A stretch of 64,000 bases of DNA from JAJDXO01 sp965213765 (GTDB lineage Bacteria; Pseudomonadota; Alphaproteobacteria; Rhodospirillales; UBA2165): NCBI GenBank assembly GCA_965213765.1, contig OZ243926.1:2108001-2172000 (forward strand), in the 5' to 3' direction. A program made the translations under genes and the position numbers. Below, piece by piece: positions 32,166-40,023 of this stretch (position 1 is the first letter of the stretch; the number at the start of each line of letters is the position of its first letter). Below the pieces are notes generated by a model. That model saw only the letters and a list, made by a program, of their open reading frames with translations, was not told where the DNA came from and searched no databases.

Positions 32166-32603
32166 ATGGCGATCCAGGTCCTTCCCCACTTGAACGCCGG
32201 TCTGAACGCCGTTGCAACGATCTTGCTGCTGATCGGGTTTATCCTGATCCGCAATGGCCGGAAGGACGCCCATCGCGCCGTCATGATCGCCGCCGGCTGC
32301 GTGTCGGGCCTGTTCCTGATCAGCTACGTAACCCTGCGGTTCTTTGCGCCCATTTTCGAATTCCAGGGTGAAGGGCCGGTGCGCATCTTCTATTTCACGC
32401 TCCTCGCCACCCACGTCGTGCTTGCCATGGCCATCGTGCCGATGGTGCTGATGACGGTGTGGCGAGCCTTTCGCGGCAACTTCGACGACCACCGCGCCGT
32501 TGCCCGCTGGACGTGGCCGGTCTGGATGTACGTCTCGGTATCGGGCATCGCGGTGTACGTGATGCTCTATCAATTCTACCCCGTCCAAACCGCCGGCCTC
32601 TGA
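32166..32603 (+). CDS. DUF420 family membrane protein
   Basis: A 145-residue protein with four predicted membrane helices, matching DUF420. In Gram-positive bacteria members such as CtaM/YozB are needed for maturation of heme-copper oxidases. Conserved features are LNAGLNAVATILLLIGFILIRNGRKDAHRAVMIAA (with the His and Arg-Lys cluster), YVTLRFF, IRIFYFTLLATHVVLAMAIVPMVL-like helix three with a conserved His, and WTWPVWMYVSVSGIAVYVMLY. Potential heme or metal ligands are the two conserved histidines. Now separated from its upstream partner by two IS elements; 12 bp before the next gene. Confidence 0.9.
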   Translation: MAIQVLPHLNAGLNAVATILLLIGFILIRNGRKDAHRAVMIAAGCVSGLFLISYVTLRFFAPIFEFQGEGPVRIFYFTLLATHVVLAMAIVPMVLMTVWRAFRGNFDDHRAVARWTWPVWMYVSVSGIAVYVMLYQFYPVQTAGL

Positions 32604-32615
32604 GGGGCGCCGCCG

Positions 32616-34034
32616 ATGTTGATGGCGCCCGCCTTCGAGACCCTGCCGCAAGGCCGCGGCCGCCGGCTGATGCATTGCTGGGCAGCGCTCGCGGTGGCAT
32701 CCCTGGCCTTGGCGGGCCTTTTCGCCGTGCTGCTGGTGCTGTCCAGAATGCCGGTTGTCTCCGAAAGTGTGCCGTGGCCCGCGGCCTTTTTCGAAAAGGG
32801 ACTGGTCGCCCATGTCGCCCTGTCCTTCGCCGTCTGGTTCCTCGCCGTCCTCGCCTGCTTCGCCCAATGGGCGGCCGCCTCTTCACCGGCCGGCGACCGC
32901 ACCCGGTGGCTGGGCGAGGCGGGATTGGTGCTGGCCGTCATCGGAACGGCAGCGGTCATCACCCCGGCCTTCTTCGACGGCGAGCCGACCCTCAATAACT
33001 ACATTCCGGTGATTATCGATCCGGTTTTCTACGGCGGGCTGGTCCTATTCGGCCTCGGTATCCTGATTACCGTGCTGCGCATGCTGATGGCCTTTGCCCG
33101 GTCCCCCAACCTGCTGGGCGCCGGCACGCCGCTGATCATGACCGCCGGAATATTATTCGTTGCCTCCATGGCCGGGTTCCTGCTGGCGGCATCGCGCCTC
33201 GACGGGGTTCCCGTCGACCACGATTTCAATGAGCGCCTGATGTGGGGCGGCGGCCATATGCTGCAGTTCGTCAATCTGGCGATGATGCTGACCGCCTGGG
33301 GGCTGCTCACCGAAACCATGGCCGCCGGTCCGCTGGCCGGTCTCCGGCTTAACCGGTGGGTCGCCGGCCTGACCTTCGTCGGCGGCTTGGCGGGGATCGC
33401 GTTCTTCGGCATTTTCGATATTCAGACCGGGGAATTCCTCCAGGCCTTCACCGATCTCCAGTATGCCCTCGCCCCGCCGGCGCTGTTGTTCCTTGGCGCG
33501 GCCGCCTGGGCCGGCTGGCGGCGGCGCGACGCCATTGATTGGACGGGGGTCGCGGGCCTGAGCCTCGTCAGCTCGGTGATTCTGTTCGCCGTCGGCGGCG
33601 CTTTCGGCTTGTTCGTCGATGGCGCCGATACGCGAACGCCCGCCCACTATCATGGGGTGATCGGCGGCATCAATCTTGCCTTTGTGGGGCTGTTCTATAC
33701 GCGCTTCCTGCCGCTGGCCGGCCGGGACGCGGGTTCAGCCAAATTGGCCTCCTGGCAGATCGTAATTTATGCCGTCGGCCAACTGCTGTTCGTCGCCGGC
33801 ATGTTTACCGCCGGCGGTATGGGCGCGGCGCGTAAAGTCGCGGGCGTCGGTTTCGATCCCGACACGGCCGCCGGCAAGCTGGCCGCCGGCATACAGTCGG
33901 GTGGCGGCGGCCTCGCCATCATCGGCGGCGTGTTGTTCATCTATATTGCCGCGAGGGCGCTGCTCGGGGGAAATAAAACCTCGGGCCCGGAGCAAAAAGG
34001 GGATGCGGAAACGCCGTCCCAAAGTGTAGGTTAG
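32616..34034 (+). CDS. heme-copper oxidase subunit I-like membrane protein lacking the paired CuB histidines
   Basis: A 472-residue protein with about 12 membrane helices and the overall plan of cytochrome oxidase subunit I (COX1 superfamily, nearer cbb3/NOR than aa3). Equivalent ligands visible: His66 in KGLVAHVALSF (low-spin heme), His214 in WGGGHMLQF (helix VI position), His344 and His346 in TPAHYHGVIGG (helix X). The His-His pair expected in helix VII is missing; that region reads DLQYALAPPALL. With only one of three CuB ligands and no Tyr near His214 it is unlikely to be a normal oxidase. It sits between DUF420 and ctaB, so a role in heme handling or oxidase assembly is plausible. The C-terminal 20 residues are hydrophilic. 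Confidence 0.75.
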   Translation: MLMAPAFETLPQGRGRRLMHCWAALAVASLALAGLFAVLLVLSRMPVVSESVPWPAAFFEKGLVAHVALSFAVWFLAVLACFAQWAAASSPAGDRTRWLGEAGLVLAVIGTAAVITPAFFDGEPTLNNYIPVIIDPVFYGGLVLFGLGILITVLRMLMAFARSPNLLGAGTPLIMTAGILFVASMAGFLLAASRLDGVPVDHDFNERLMWGGGHMLQFVNLAMMLTAWGLLTETMAAGPLAGLRLNRWVAGLTFVGGLAGIAFFGIFDIQTGEFLQAFTDLQYALAPPALLFLGAAAWAGWRRRDAIDWTGVAGLSLVSSVILFAVGGAFGLFVDGADTRTPAHYHGVIGGINLAFVGLFYTRFLPLAGRDAGSAKLASWQIVIYAVGQLLFVAGMFTAGGMGAARKVAGVGFDPDTAAGKLAAGIQSGGGGLAIIGGVLFIYIAARALLGGNKTSGPEQKGDAETPSQSVG

Positions 34035-34077
34035 CCGCGCCGTTGATTCTTCACTCGATGATCATCACATATCAAAC

Positions 34078-35013
34078 ATGACCGGTCCGTCAGAACACAC
34101 CGCGCCCGTCACGACGACCCGCCCGAAGGCGGCAGCCCCTGCCGCCAACCGGCCGATCGTCGACTATGCGCTGCTGCTCAAGCCGCGGGTCATGTCGCTG
34201 GTGCTGTTCACCGGTTATGCGGGACTCGCCCTGGCGCCCGGATCCATCGATTGGCTGACCGGCCTGCTGGCTGTGATCTTCATCGGCATGGGGGCGGGCG
34301 CCTCCGGCGCCATAAATATGTGGTATGACCGGGACATCGACGGCCGGATGGCGCGCACCATGCAGCGCCCCATCCCCGGCGGACGGCTGAGGCCCGAGGC
34401 GGCGCTGGTCTATGGCGTCGTTCTGGCCATCGTCTCGGTGGTCGGCATGACCATCTGGGTAAATGCCGTCGCAGCCGCCCTGCTCGCCCTCACCATCGGC
34501 TTCTATGTGTTCATTTACACCATCTGGCTGAAACGCCGCACGCCGCAAAATATTGTCATCGGCGGCGCGGCTGGCGCCATCCCGCCCATGATCGGCTGGG
34601 CGGCGGTCACCGGCGATGTCGGCCTCGGCGCGCTGGTCCTGTTCGCCATCATCTTCATGTGGACGCCGCCCCACTTCTGGGCCCTGTCCCTCTACCGTTC
34701 CGGCGACTATGAGAATGCCGGCGTGCCCATGCTGCCCGTGGTTTCGGGCGAGACCGAAACCAAAAAACAGATTTTGATCTACACCTTGATTCTGGTGCCG
34801 ATCACCCTGCTGCCGGTTCCCATCGGCATGACCAGCGTCTGGGGCGGCGCGGCGATCGCACTATTCGGCCTCAATTTCATCCGCCACGCCATCCGTGTCC
34901 GGAGGGCCGAGGGCGTGGAGACGCCGCGGAAGATGTTCCGCTATTCCATCCTCTATCTTTTCCTGGTTTTTGTGGCGCTGCTCGCCGATCACTGGATCGG
35001 CGCGCTGGTCTAG
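34078..35013 (+). CDS. ctaB: heme O synthase (protoheme IX farnesyltransferase)
   Basis: A 311-residue membrane prenyltransferase that attaches a farnesyl group to heme B, making heme O, the precursor of heme A for the aa3 oxidase. The first Asp-rich motif is NMWYDRDIDGRMARTMQRP near residue 80, the second loop contains YTIWLKRRTPQNIVIGGAAGA and GWAAVTG, and WTPPHFWALSLYRSGDYENAGVPMLPVV is the diagnostic UbiA/CtaB stretch. About nine membrane helices. Followed by an M32 peptidase gene only 7 bp downstream. Confidence 0.97.
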   Translation: MTGPSEHTAPVTTTRPKAAAPAANRPIVDYALLLKPRVMSLVLFTGYAGLALAPGSIDWLTGLLAVIFIGMGAGASGAINMWYDRDIDGRMARTMQRPIPGGRLRPEAALVYGVVLAIVSVVGMTIWVNAVAAALLALTIGFYVFIYTIWLKRRTPQNIVIGGAAGAIPPMIGWAAVTGDVGLGALVLFAIIFMWTPPHFWALSLYRSGDYENAGVPMLPVVSGETETKKQILIYTLILVPITLLPVPIGMTSVWGGAAIALFGLNFIRHAIRVRRAEGVETPRKMFRYSILYLFLVFVALLADHWIGALV

Positions 35014-35020
35014 CCGGACA

Positions 35021-36526
35021 ATGAGCGCCTATCAGGAACTGGAGACGCGATTCGCGCGGCTGAGCGCCGTCGGTCAGGCGGCCATGCATCTCCACTGGGA
35101 CCGGTCCGTCATGATGCCGCCGGGCGGTGCCGAAGCGCGGGGAGACCAGCTGGCGGCGCTGAGCGCCATTCGTCATGAAATCCTCACCGCCGATGTCACC
35201 GAAAATCTGATCCAGGGCGCCGAAATCCAGCGCGGCCTCGACGAATGGCAACAGGCGAATTTGGGCGAGATGAAGCGCCGCTGGATCAGCGCCACCGCGG
35301 TCAGCGGTGATCTGGTCGCCGCCCTCGCCCGGGCGGTCACCGCGTGCGAAACCAAATGGCGCTACGCCCGGGCGGACAGCGACTTCGCGTCGGTTCAACC
35401 TCTGTTGCAGACCGTCCTCAATCTGGTGATCGAGACCGCCGAAGCCCGCGCCGAAAAACTAAATCTCAGCCCCTACGATGCCCTGATGGAGAAGTACTCC
35501 CCCGGGATCACGTCCCGGACAATTGACCTGGTGTTCGGTGATCTGGGCGCCTTCCTCCCGGACTTCCTGGGTCAGGTCATGGAGGAGCAGGCGGCGGAGC
35601 CAGCACCATTGATCCCCGAAGGTCCGTTTCCCGCCGCCAAGCAACGGCAGCTCGGCGAGGACATGATGCGCCGCCTGGGTTTCGATTTCGAGGCCGGCCG
35701 CCTGGATGAGAGCCTGCATCCCTTCTCCAGCGGCACCCATGGGGACCTCCGTATCACCACCAAGTACAGCGACGGCGATTTCGTTTTTGGGCTGATGGGT
35801 GTGTTGCACGAGACCGGCCATGCCCTCTACGAGAAGGGCCTGCCGGCCGACTGGCGCCGCCAGCCGGTGGGCGAGTCTCTCGGCATGGATATCCACGAAA
35901 GCCAGTCCCTGATTATCGAGATGCAGGCCTGCCGAAGCCCTGAATTCCTGAGCTTTGCCGCGCCGCTCTTGCGGGCGGCGTTCGGCGGCGGCGGCGCGGC
36001 CTGGGACCCTGAAAACCTTGTCCGGCTCTATACCCGGGTGAAGCCCGATTTCATCCGGGTCGATGCCGACGAGGTGACCTACCCGGCCCATGTCATCCTG
36101 CGCTACGAATTGGAGCGCGCCCTGATCGGCGGCGACCTCATCCTCACCGACCTGCCCGGCGCCTGGAACGACGGCGTGAAGCGGCTGCTCGGCATCGTGC
36201 CGCCGGACGACGGCCTCGGCGTCCTCCAGGACATTCACTGGTACGACGGCGCCTTCGGCTATTTCCCGAGCTACACGCTGGGGGCCATCGGCGCGGCGCA
36301 GCTTTTCGATGCGGCCAAGCAAGCGGACGCGGACGTGTTGCCGGCCATCGGGCGCGGCGACTTCGGGCCGCTTTATGCGTGGCTCGGCGAGAACGTCCAC
36401 GGCCTCGGCCGGCGCTATCCCTCCGAAGAGCTGCTCACCCGGGCCACCGGACGCCCCCTCGACGTCGAAACCTTCAAATCCCACCTCCGCGCCCGCTACC
36501 TGGACGCTCAAGCGCCCGCAAGATAG
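35021..36526 (+). CDS. M32 family carboxypeptidase (thermostable carboxypeptidase 1 type)
   Basis: A 501-residue cytoplasmic zinc carboxypeptidase. The zinc motif is HETGHALYEKGLP (HExxH near residue 264) with the third ligand Glu in GMDIHESQSLIIEM. C-terminal family features are DEVTYPAHVILRYELERALIGGDL, GVLQDIHWYDGAFGYFPSYTLGAIGAAQ. It begins at ATG 35021; the longer upstream frame overlaps ctaB and is not used. It lies in the ctaB-thrC stretch, probably transcribed with them, though its function in peptide turnover is unrelated. Confidence 0.95.
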   Translation: MSAYQELETRFARLSAVGQAAMHLHWDRSVMMPPGGAEARGDQLAALSAIRHEILTADVTENLIQGAEIQRGLDEWQQANLGEMKRRWISATAVSGDLVAALARAVTACETKWRYARADSDFASVQPLLQTVLNLVIETAEARAEKLNLSPYDALMEKYSPGITSRTIDLVFGDLGAFLPDFLGQVMEEQAAEPAPLIPEGPFPAAKQRQLGEDMMRRLGFDFEAGRLDESLHPFSSGTHGDLRITTKYSDGDFVFGLMGVLHETGHALYEKGLPADWRRQPVGESLGMDIHESQSLIIEMQACRSPEFLSFAAPLLRAAFGGGGAAWDPENLVRLYTRVKPDFIRVDADEVTYPAHVILRYELERALIGGDLILTDLPGAWNDGVKRLLGIVPPDDGLGVLQDIHWYDGAFGYFPSYTLGAIGAAQLFDAAKQADADVLPAIGRGDFGPLYAWLGENVHGLGRRYPSEELLTRATGRPLDVETFKSHLRARYLDAQAPAR

Positions 36527-36536
36527 GGTGCGGCGC

Positions 36537-37940
36537 ATGAAGTATGTCTCCACCCGGGGCGAGGCCCCCGACCTCGATTTTGCCGATGTGCTGCTGACCG
36601 GACTCGCCCGGGACGGCGGGCTTTACGTGCCCGAGGCATGGCCCAAGCCGAGCCGCAGCGAGATCAAGGAACTGCGGGGCCGCTCCTATGCCGACATTGC
36701 CATCCGGGTGATGACCCCGTTCATCGACGGCGAAATCCCCGAAGCCGATTTCGCGGCCATGGTGCGGGAGACCTATGCGGGCTTCGACCATCCGGCGGTG
36801 GCGCCGCTGAAACAGATCGATGAAGGCCAGTGGCTGTGCGAGCTGTTTCACGGGCCGACTCTGGCCTTCAAGGACTATCCCCTGCAGTTGGTCGGACGGC
36901 TGTTCGACTACGTGCTCTCAAAACGCGGCCGGCGAGTGACCATCGTCGGCGCCACGTCGGGGGATACGGGATCGGCCGCCATCGAAGCCTGCCGGGACAA
37001 GGACAGCATCGATATTTTCATTCTGCATCCACACGGCCGGGTTTCCGACGTCCAGCGCCGCCAGATGACCACGGTGACGTCCGCCAACGTCCACAACATC
37101 GCCATCCAAGGCACCTTCGACGATTGCCAGGACATCGTGAAGGCCCTGTTCGCCGATTTGCCGTTCCGCGACCGTTTCGGGCTCAGCGCCGTCAATTCCA
37201 TCAACTGGGCGCGGATCATGGCCCAGATTGTCTATTACTTCTCAAGCGCGCTTTCGCTCGGCGCGCCCGACCGCAATGTCACGTTCTCGGTGCCGACGGG
37301 CAATTTCGGCAACGTCTACGCCGCCTTCGCCGCCGGTAAGTTGGGCCTCCCCATCGAGAAACTAATCGTCGGCTCAAACGCCAATGACATCCTTACCCGA
37401 TTCCTTGATAGCGGAACCATGGAGATGGCCGGCGTCGTGCCGACTCTGAGCCCGTCCATGGACATCCAGATTTCCAGCAACTTCGAGCGGTTGCTGTTCG
37501 AGCACTATCGCCGGGACGGCCAAGCGGTGGCCAAGATGATGCGGCGCTTCCGCAAGAACGGTCAGGTCAACTTCGGCAAGGCCCGCTGGCGCGCCATGCG
37601 CAAACAGTTCGAGGGCTACCGGATCGGTGACAACGCCACCAAGGCGATGATCGACGAGACCTACCGGCTGACCGGCGAGCTGTTGGATCCACATTCGTCC
37701 ATTGGGGTGGCGGCGGCCCGCAGCGCCGAACTCGGCAACACGCCGGTGATCACCATGGCGACCGCGCATCCGGCTAAATTCCCCCGCGCGGTCGAGGAGG
37801 CCACCGGCCACCACCCTGCCCTGCCCCCGCGCCTCGCGGACCTGATGGAGCGCGAGGAGCGTATGGACGTCCTGCCCGCCGAGACCCGGGCGGTGGCTGA
37901 TTTCATCTCGGGCCAACTCGCCGGGAGGCCGGCCGCGTGA
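36537..37940 (+). CDS. thrC: threonine synthase
   Basis: A 467-residue PLP enzyme that converts O-phosphohomoserine to threonine. It opens MKYVSTRGEAPDLDFADVLLTGLARDGGLYVPE, typical of proteobacterial ThrC. The PLP lysine is in LFHGPTLAFKDYPLQ near residue 110, followed by GATSGDTGSAAIEA and VPTGNFGNVYAAFAAGKLGLP. It starts at ATG 36537, 10 bp after the peptidase stop, and its TGA overlaps the GTG of the M16 protease gene. Confidence 0.97.
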   Translation: MKYVSTRGEAPDLDFADVLLTGLARDGGLYVPEAWPKPSRSEIKELRGRSYADIAIRVMTPFIDGEIPEADFAAMVRETYAGFDHPAVAPLKQIDEGQWLCELFHGPTLAFKDYPLQLVGRLFDYVLSKRGRRVTIVGATSGDTGSAAIEACRDKDSIDIFILHPHGRVSDVQRRQMTTVTSANVHNIAIQGTFDDCQDIVKALFADLPFRDRFGLSAVNSINWARIMAQIVYYFSSALSLGAPDRNVTFSVPTGNFGNVYAAFAAGKLGLPIEKLIVGSNANDILTRFLDSGTMEMAGVVPTLSPSMDIQISSNFERLLFEHYRRDGQAVAKMMRRFRKNGQVNFGKARWRAMRKQFEGYRIGDNATKAMIDETYRLTGELLDPHSSIGVAAARSAELGNTPVITMATAHPAKFPRAVEEATGHHPALPPRLADLMEREERMDVLPAETRAVADFISGQLAGRPAA

Positions 37941-39196
37941 ACGTTCGGGTCAGCGAACTTCCCAATGGCATCCGGGTGGCAACCGACCCCATGCGGACCG
38001 TGGCCACCGTTTCCGTCGGCGCCTGGGTCGCCGTCGGCACCCGCCACGAAGACGCCGCCGTCAACGGTATCTCTCATTTCCTCGAACACATGGCGTTCAA
38101 GGGAACCGAGCGGCGCTCGGCCCAGGCCATCGTCGAGGAGATCGAAAGCGTCGGCGGACACCTGAACGCCTATACGGCACGGGAGAACACCGCCTATTTC
38201 GCCAAGGTGCTGGAGGATGATCTGCCGCTCGCCGTCGACGTTATTTCCGACATCCTCCTCAACCCGACCATGGCGGTGGACGAAGTGGAACGGGAACGGG
38301 CGGTCATCCTGCAGGAAATCCACCAGGCCCATGACACCCCGGACGACGTGGTGTTCGACAAGTTTCAGGAAGCGGCCTTTCCCGGACAGCCCATGGGACG
38401 GCCGGTATTGGGCGAAGCCGACATCATCGCCGGCCTCAGCCGCGACAGTATCGTCGGCTACATGCGGGAGCAGTATTCGGCCCCCCGTCTGGTGATCGCC
38501 GCCGCCGGCAAGGTTGATCACGACCGGTTCGTCGAGCTGGTGGGTAATGCGTTCGACACGCTGCCGGCGGCCAAAGGGAGCGCGCCCGAGGCGGCAAAGT
38601 ACACGGGCGGCGATTTCCGGGAAGATCGCAACTTGGAGCAGGTTCACATCCTGCTCGGATTCGACGGTGTCGCCTTCGATGACGAGGGCTACTACCCCCT
38701 CGCCGTCCTCTCGACGCTGGTCGGCGGCGGCATGTCGTCGCGGCTGTTCCAGGAAGTCCGCGAAAAACGGGGCCTGGTCTATTCCATCTATTCCTTCGCC
38801 GCCAATTACGCCGATAGCGGCCTGTTCGGCATTTATGCGGGCACCGGCCCGGACGAGGTCGCCGAAGTGATGCCGATCGTCTGCGATGAGCTAATGCGCC
38901 TCAAAGAGGGAATGCCGGAGGACGAAATCCGCCGCGCCCGGGCGCAGCTCAAATCATCGACTTTGATGGCGCTCGAAAGCACATCATCGCGCTGTGAGGC
39001 CGCCGCCCGCCAGTTGCAGGTCTATGGCCGGACCATTCCTACAGACGAAGTCATCGAGCGCATCGACGCAGTCGGGGAATCGGACCTGATCAAGGCCGCC
39101 GAGCGGCTGGTCGCCAGCCCACCAACGCTCGCGGCCATGGGCCCGACGGGAAAACTGGAATCCTACGAAGAAATCGCCGGGCGGTTGGCCGGTTGA
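37937..39196 (+). CDS. M16 family zinc protease (processing-peptidase-like)
   Basis: A 419-residue inverzincin. The HxxEH zinc motif is ISHFLEHMAFKGT near residue 50, with the distal Glu ligand in ENTAYFAKVLEDD...E. The inactive second half contains the R/Y pair in SSRLFQEVREKRGLVYSIYSF. It is close to the beta subunit of mitochondrial processing peptidase, as expected in alphaproteobacteria where thrC and this gene are neighbours. GTG 37937 overlaps the thrC stop (GTGA). Confidence 0.95.
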   Translation: MNVRVSELPNGIRVATDPMRTVATVSVGAWVAVGTRHEDAAVNGISHFLEHMAFKGTERRSAQAIVEEIESVGGHLNAYTARENTAYFAKVLEDDLPLAVDVISDILLNPTMAVDEVERERAVILQEIHQAHDTPDDVVFDKFQEAAFPGQPMGRPVLGEADIIAGLSRDSIVGYMREQYSAPRLVIAAAGKVDHDRFVELVGNAFDTLPAAKGSAPEAAKYTGGDFREDRNLEQVHILLGFDGVAFDDEGYYPLAVLSTLVGGGMSSRLFQEVREKRGLVYSIYSFAANYADSGLFGIYAGTGPDEVAEVMPIVCDELMRLKEGMPEDEIRRARAQLKSSTLMALESTSSRCEAAARQLQVYGRTIPTDEVIERIDAVGESDLIKAAERLVASPPTLAAMGPTGKLESYEEIAGRLAG

Positions 39197-39205
39197 ACTC
39201 GACGC

Positions 39206-39805
39206 TCAGGCATGGCCGGCCTCGTCGGAGAGCATCCGGGGATCGATCCCCAGTTTGCCGATGGCCCGTTCCCACTTGTTGTCGAGGTTGAGGTCGAACA
39301 CCAACTCCGGATCGGCGGGCGCCTGCAGCCAGCCATTTGCCTTGATCTCGTCATCCAATTGACCCGGTCCCCAGCCGGCGTAGCCGAGCGCCAGCAGGCT
39401 TTTTTGGGGTCCCCGGCCCCGGGCGATGGCTTTCAGGACATCGACCGTCGCCGTCAGCGCGATGCCGTCGTCGACGGGAAGCGTGGCCTCCTGAGAGTAA
39501 TCGGTGCTGTGGAGCACAAATCCGCGGCCCGCCTCCACCGGACCGCCCACATGGACGCGGACGTCGGTGGTGCCTATTTCTTCCTCGATCCCCAACTGCT
39601 CGAGCAGGTCCGGGAAGGTGAGCGAATCGAGCGCCTGATTGAGCACCAGACCCATGGCGCCTTCCGGCGAGTGGGCACACATATAGATGACCGTCTTGGC
39701 AAACCGCTCGTCCTGCATCCCGGGCATGGCGATCAGCAACTGGCCGGACAGGAAGGGATCGTCGCCTTGATTGTTGTCGCCGGGGGTCTCGTCTGGACTG
39801 GACAT
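39206..39805 (-). CDS. YqgE/AlgH family protein (UPF0301)
   Basis: A 199-residue protein of the YqgE/AlgH family. Recognisable are FLSGQLLIAMPGMQDERFAKTVIYMCAHSPEGAMGLVLNQ at the N-terminus, VHVGGPVEAGRGFVLHS, and LLALGYAGWGPGQLDDEIKANGWL. Structures show an alpha/beta fold; proposed roles in transcription regulation remain uncertain. Convergent with the M16 gene, with nine bases between stops. Confidence 0.94.
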   Translation of the reverse strand: MSSPDETPGDNNQGDDPFLSGQLLIAMPGMQDERFAKTVIYMCAHSPEGAMGLVLNQALDSLTFPDLLEQLGIEEEIGTTDVRVHVGGPVEAGRGFVLHSTDYSQEATLPVDDGIALTATVDVLKAIARGRGPQKSLLALGYAGWGPGQLDDEIKANGWLQAPADPELVFDLNLDNKWERAIGKLGIDPRMLSDEAGHA

Positions 39806-40023
39806 TTCCGGGAATGATCCTCTTTTTCCGCCGTTATTCTTAAGCGCCGAACCAATAGTATTCTGGCATACGCCGTGTGGTTATCAAAGGGCGGCTCTAC
39901 ACGGCGGGTAAAGTTCCCGTGAACTAACACCGAGGTGATTTCGATCCCGCCGTTCATGCCTATATATGTTCGGCGAAAACTGGTCCCAACCGCGTCAAAT
40001 GGCGCTAACATGTGGTTTGAGCC

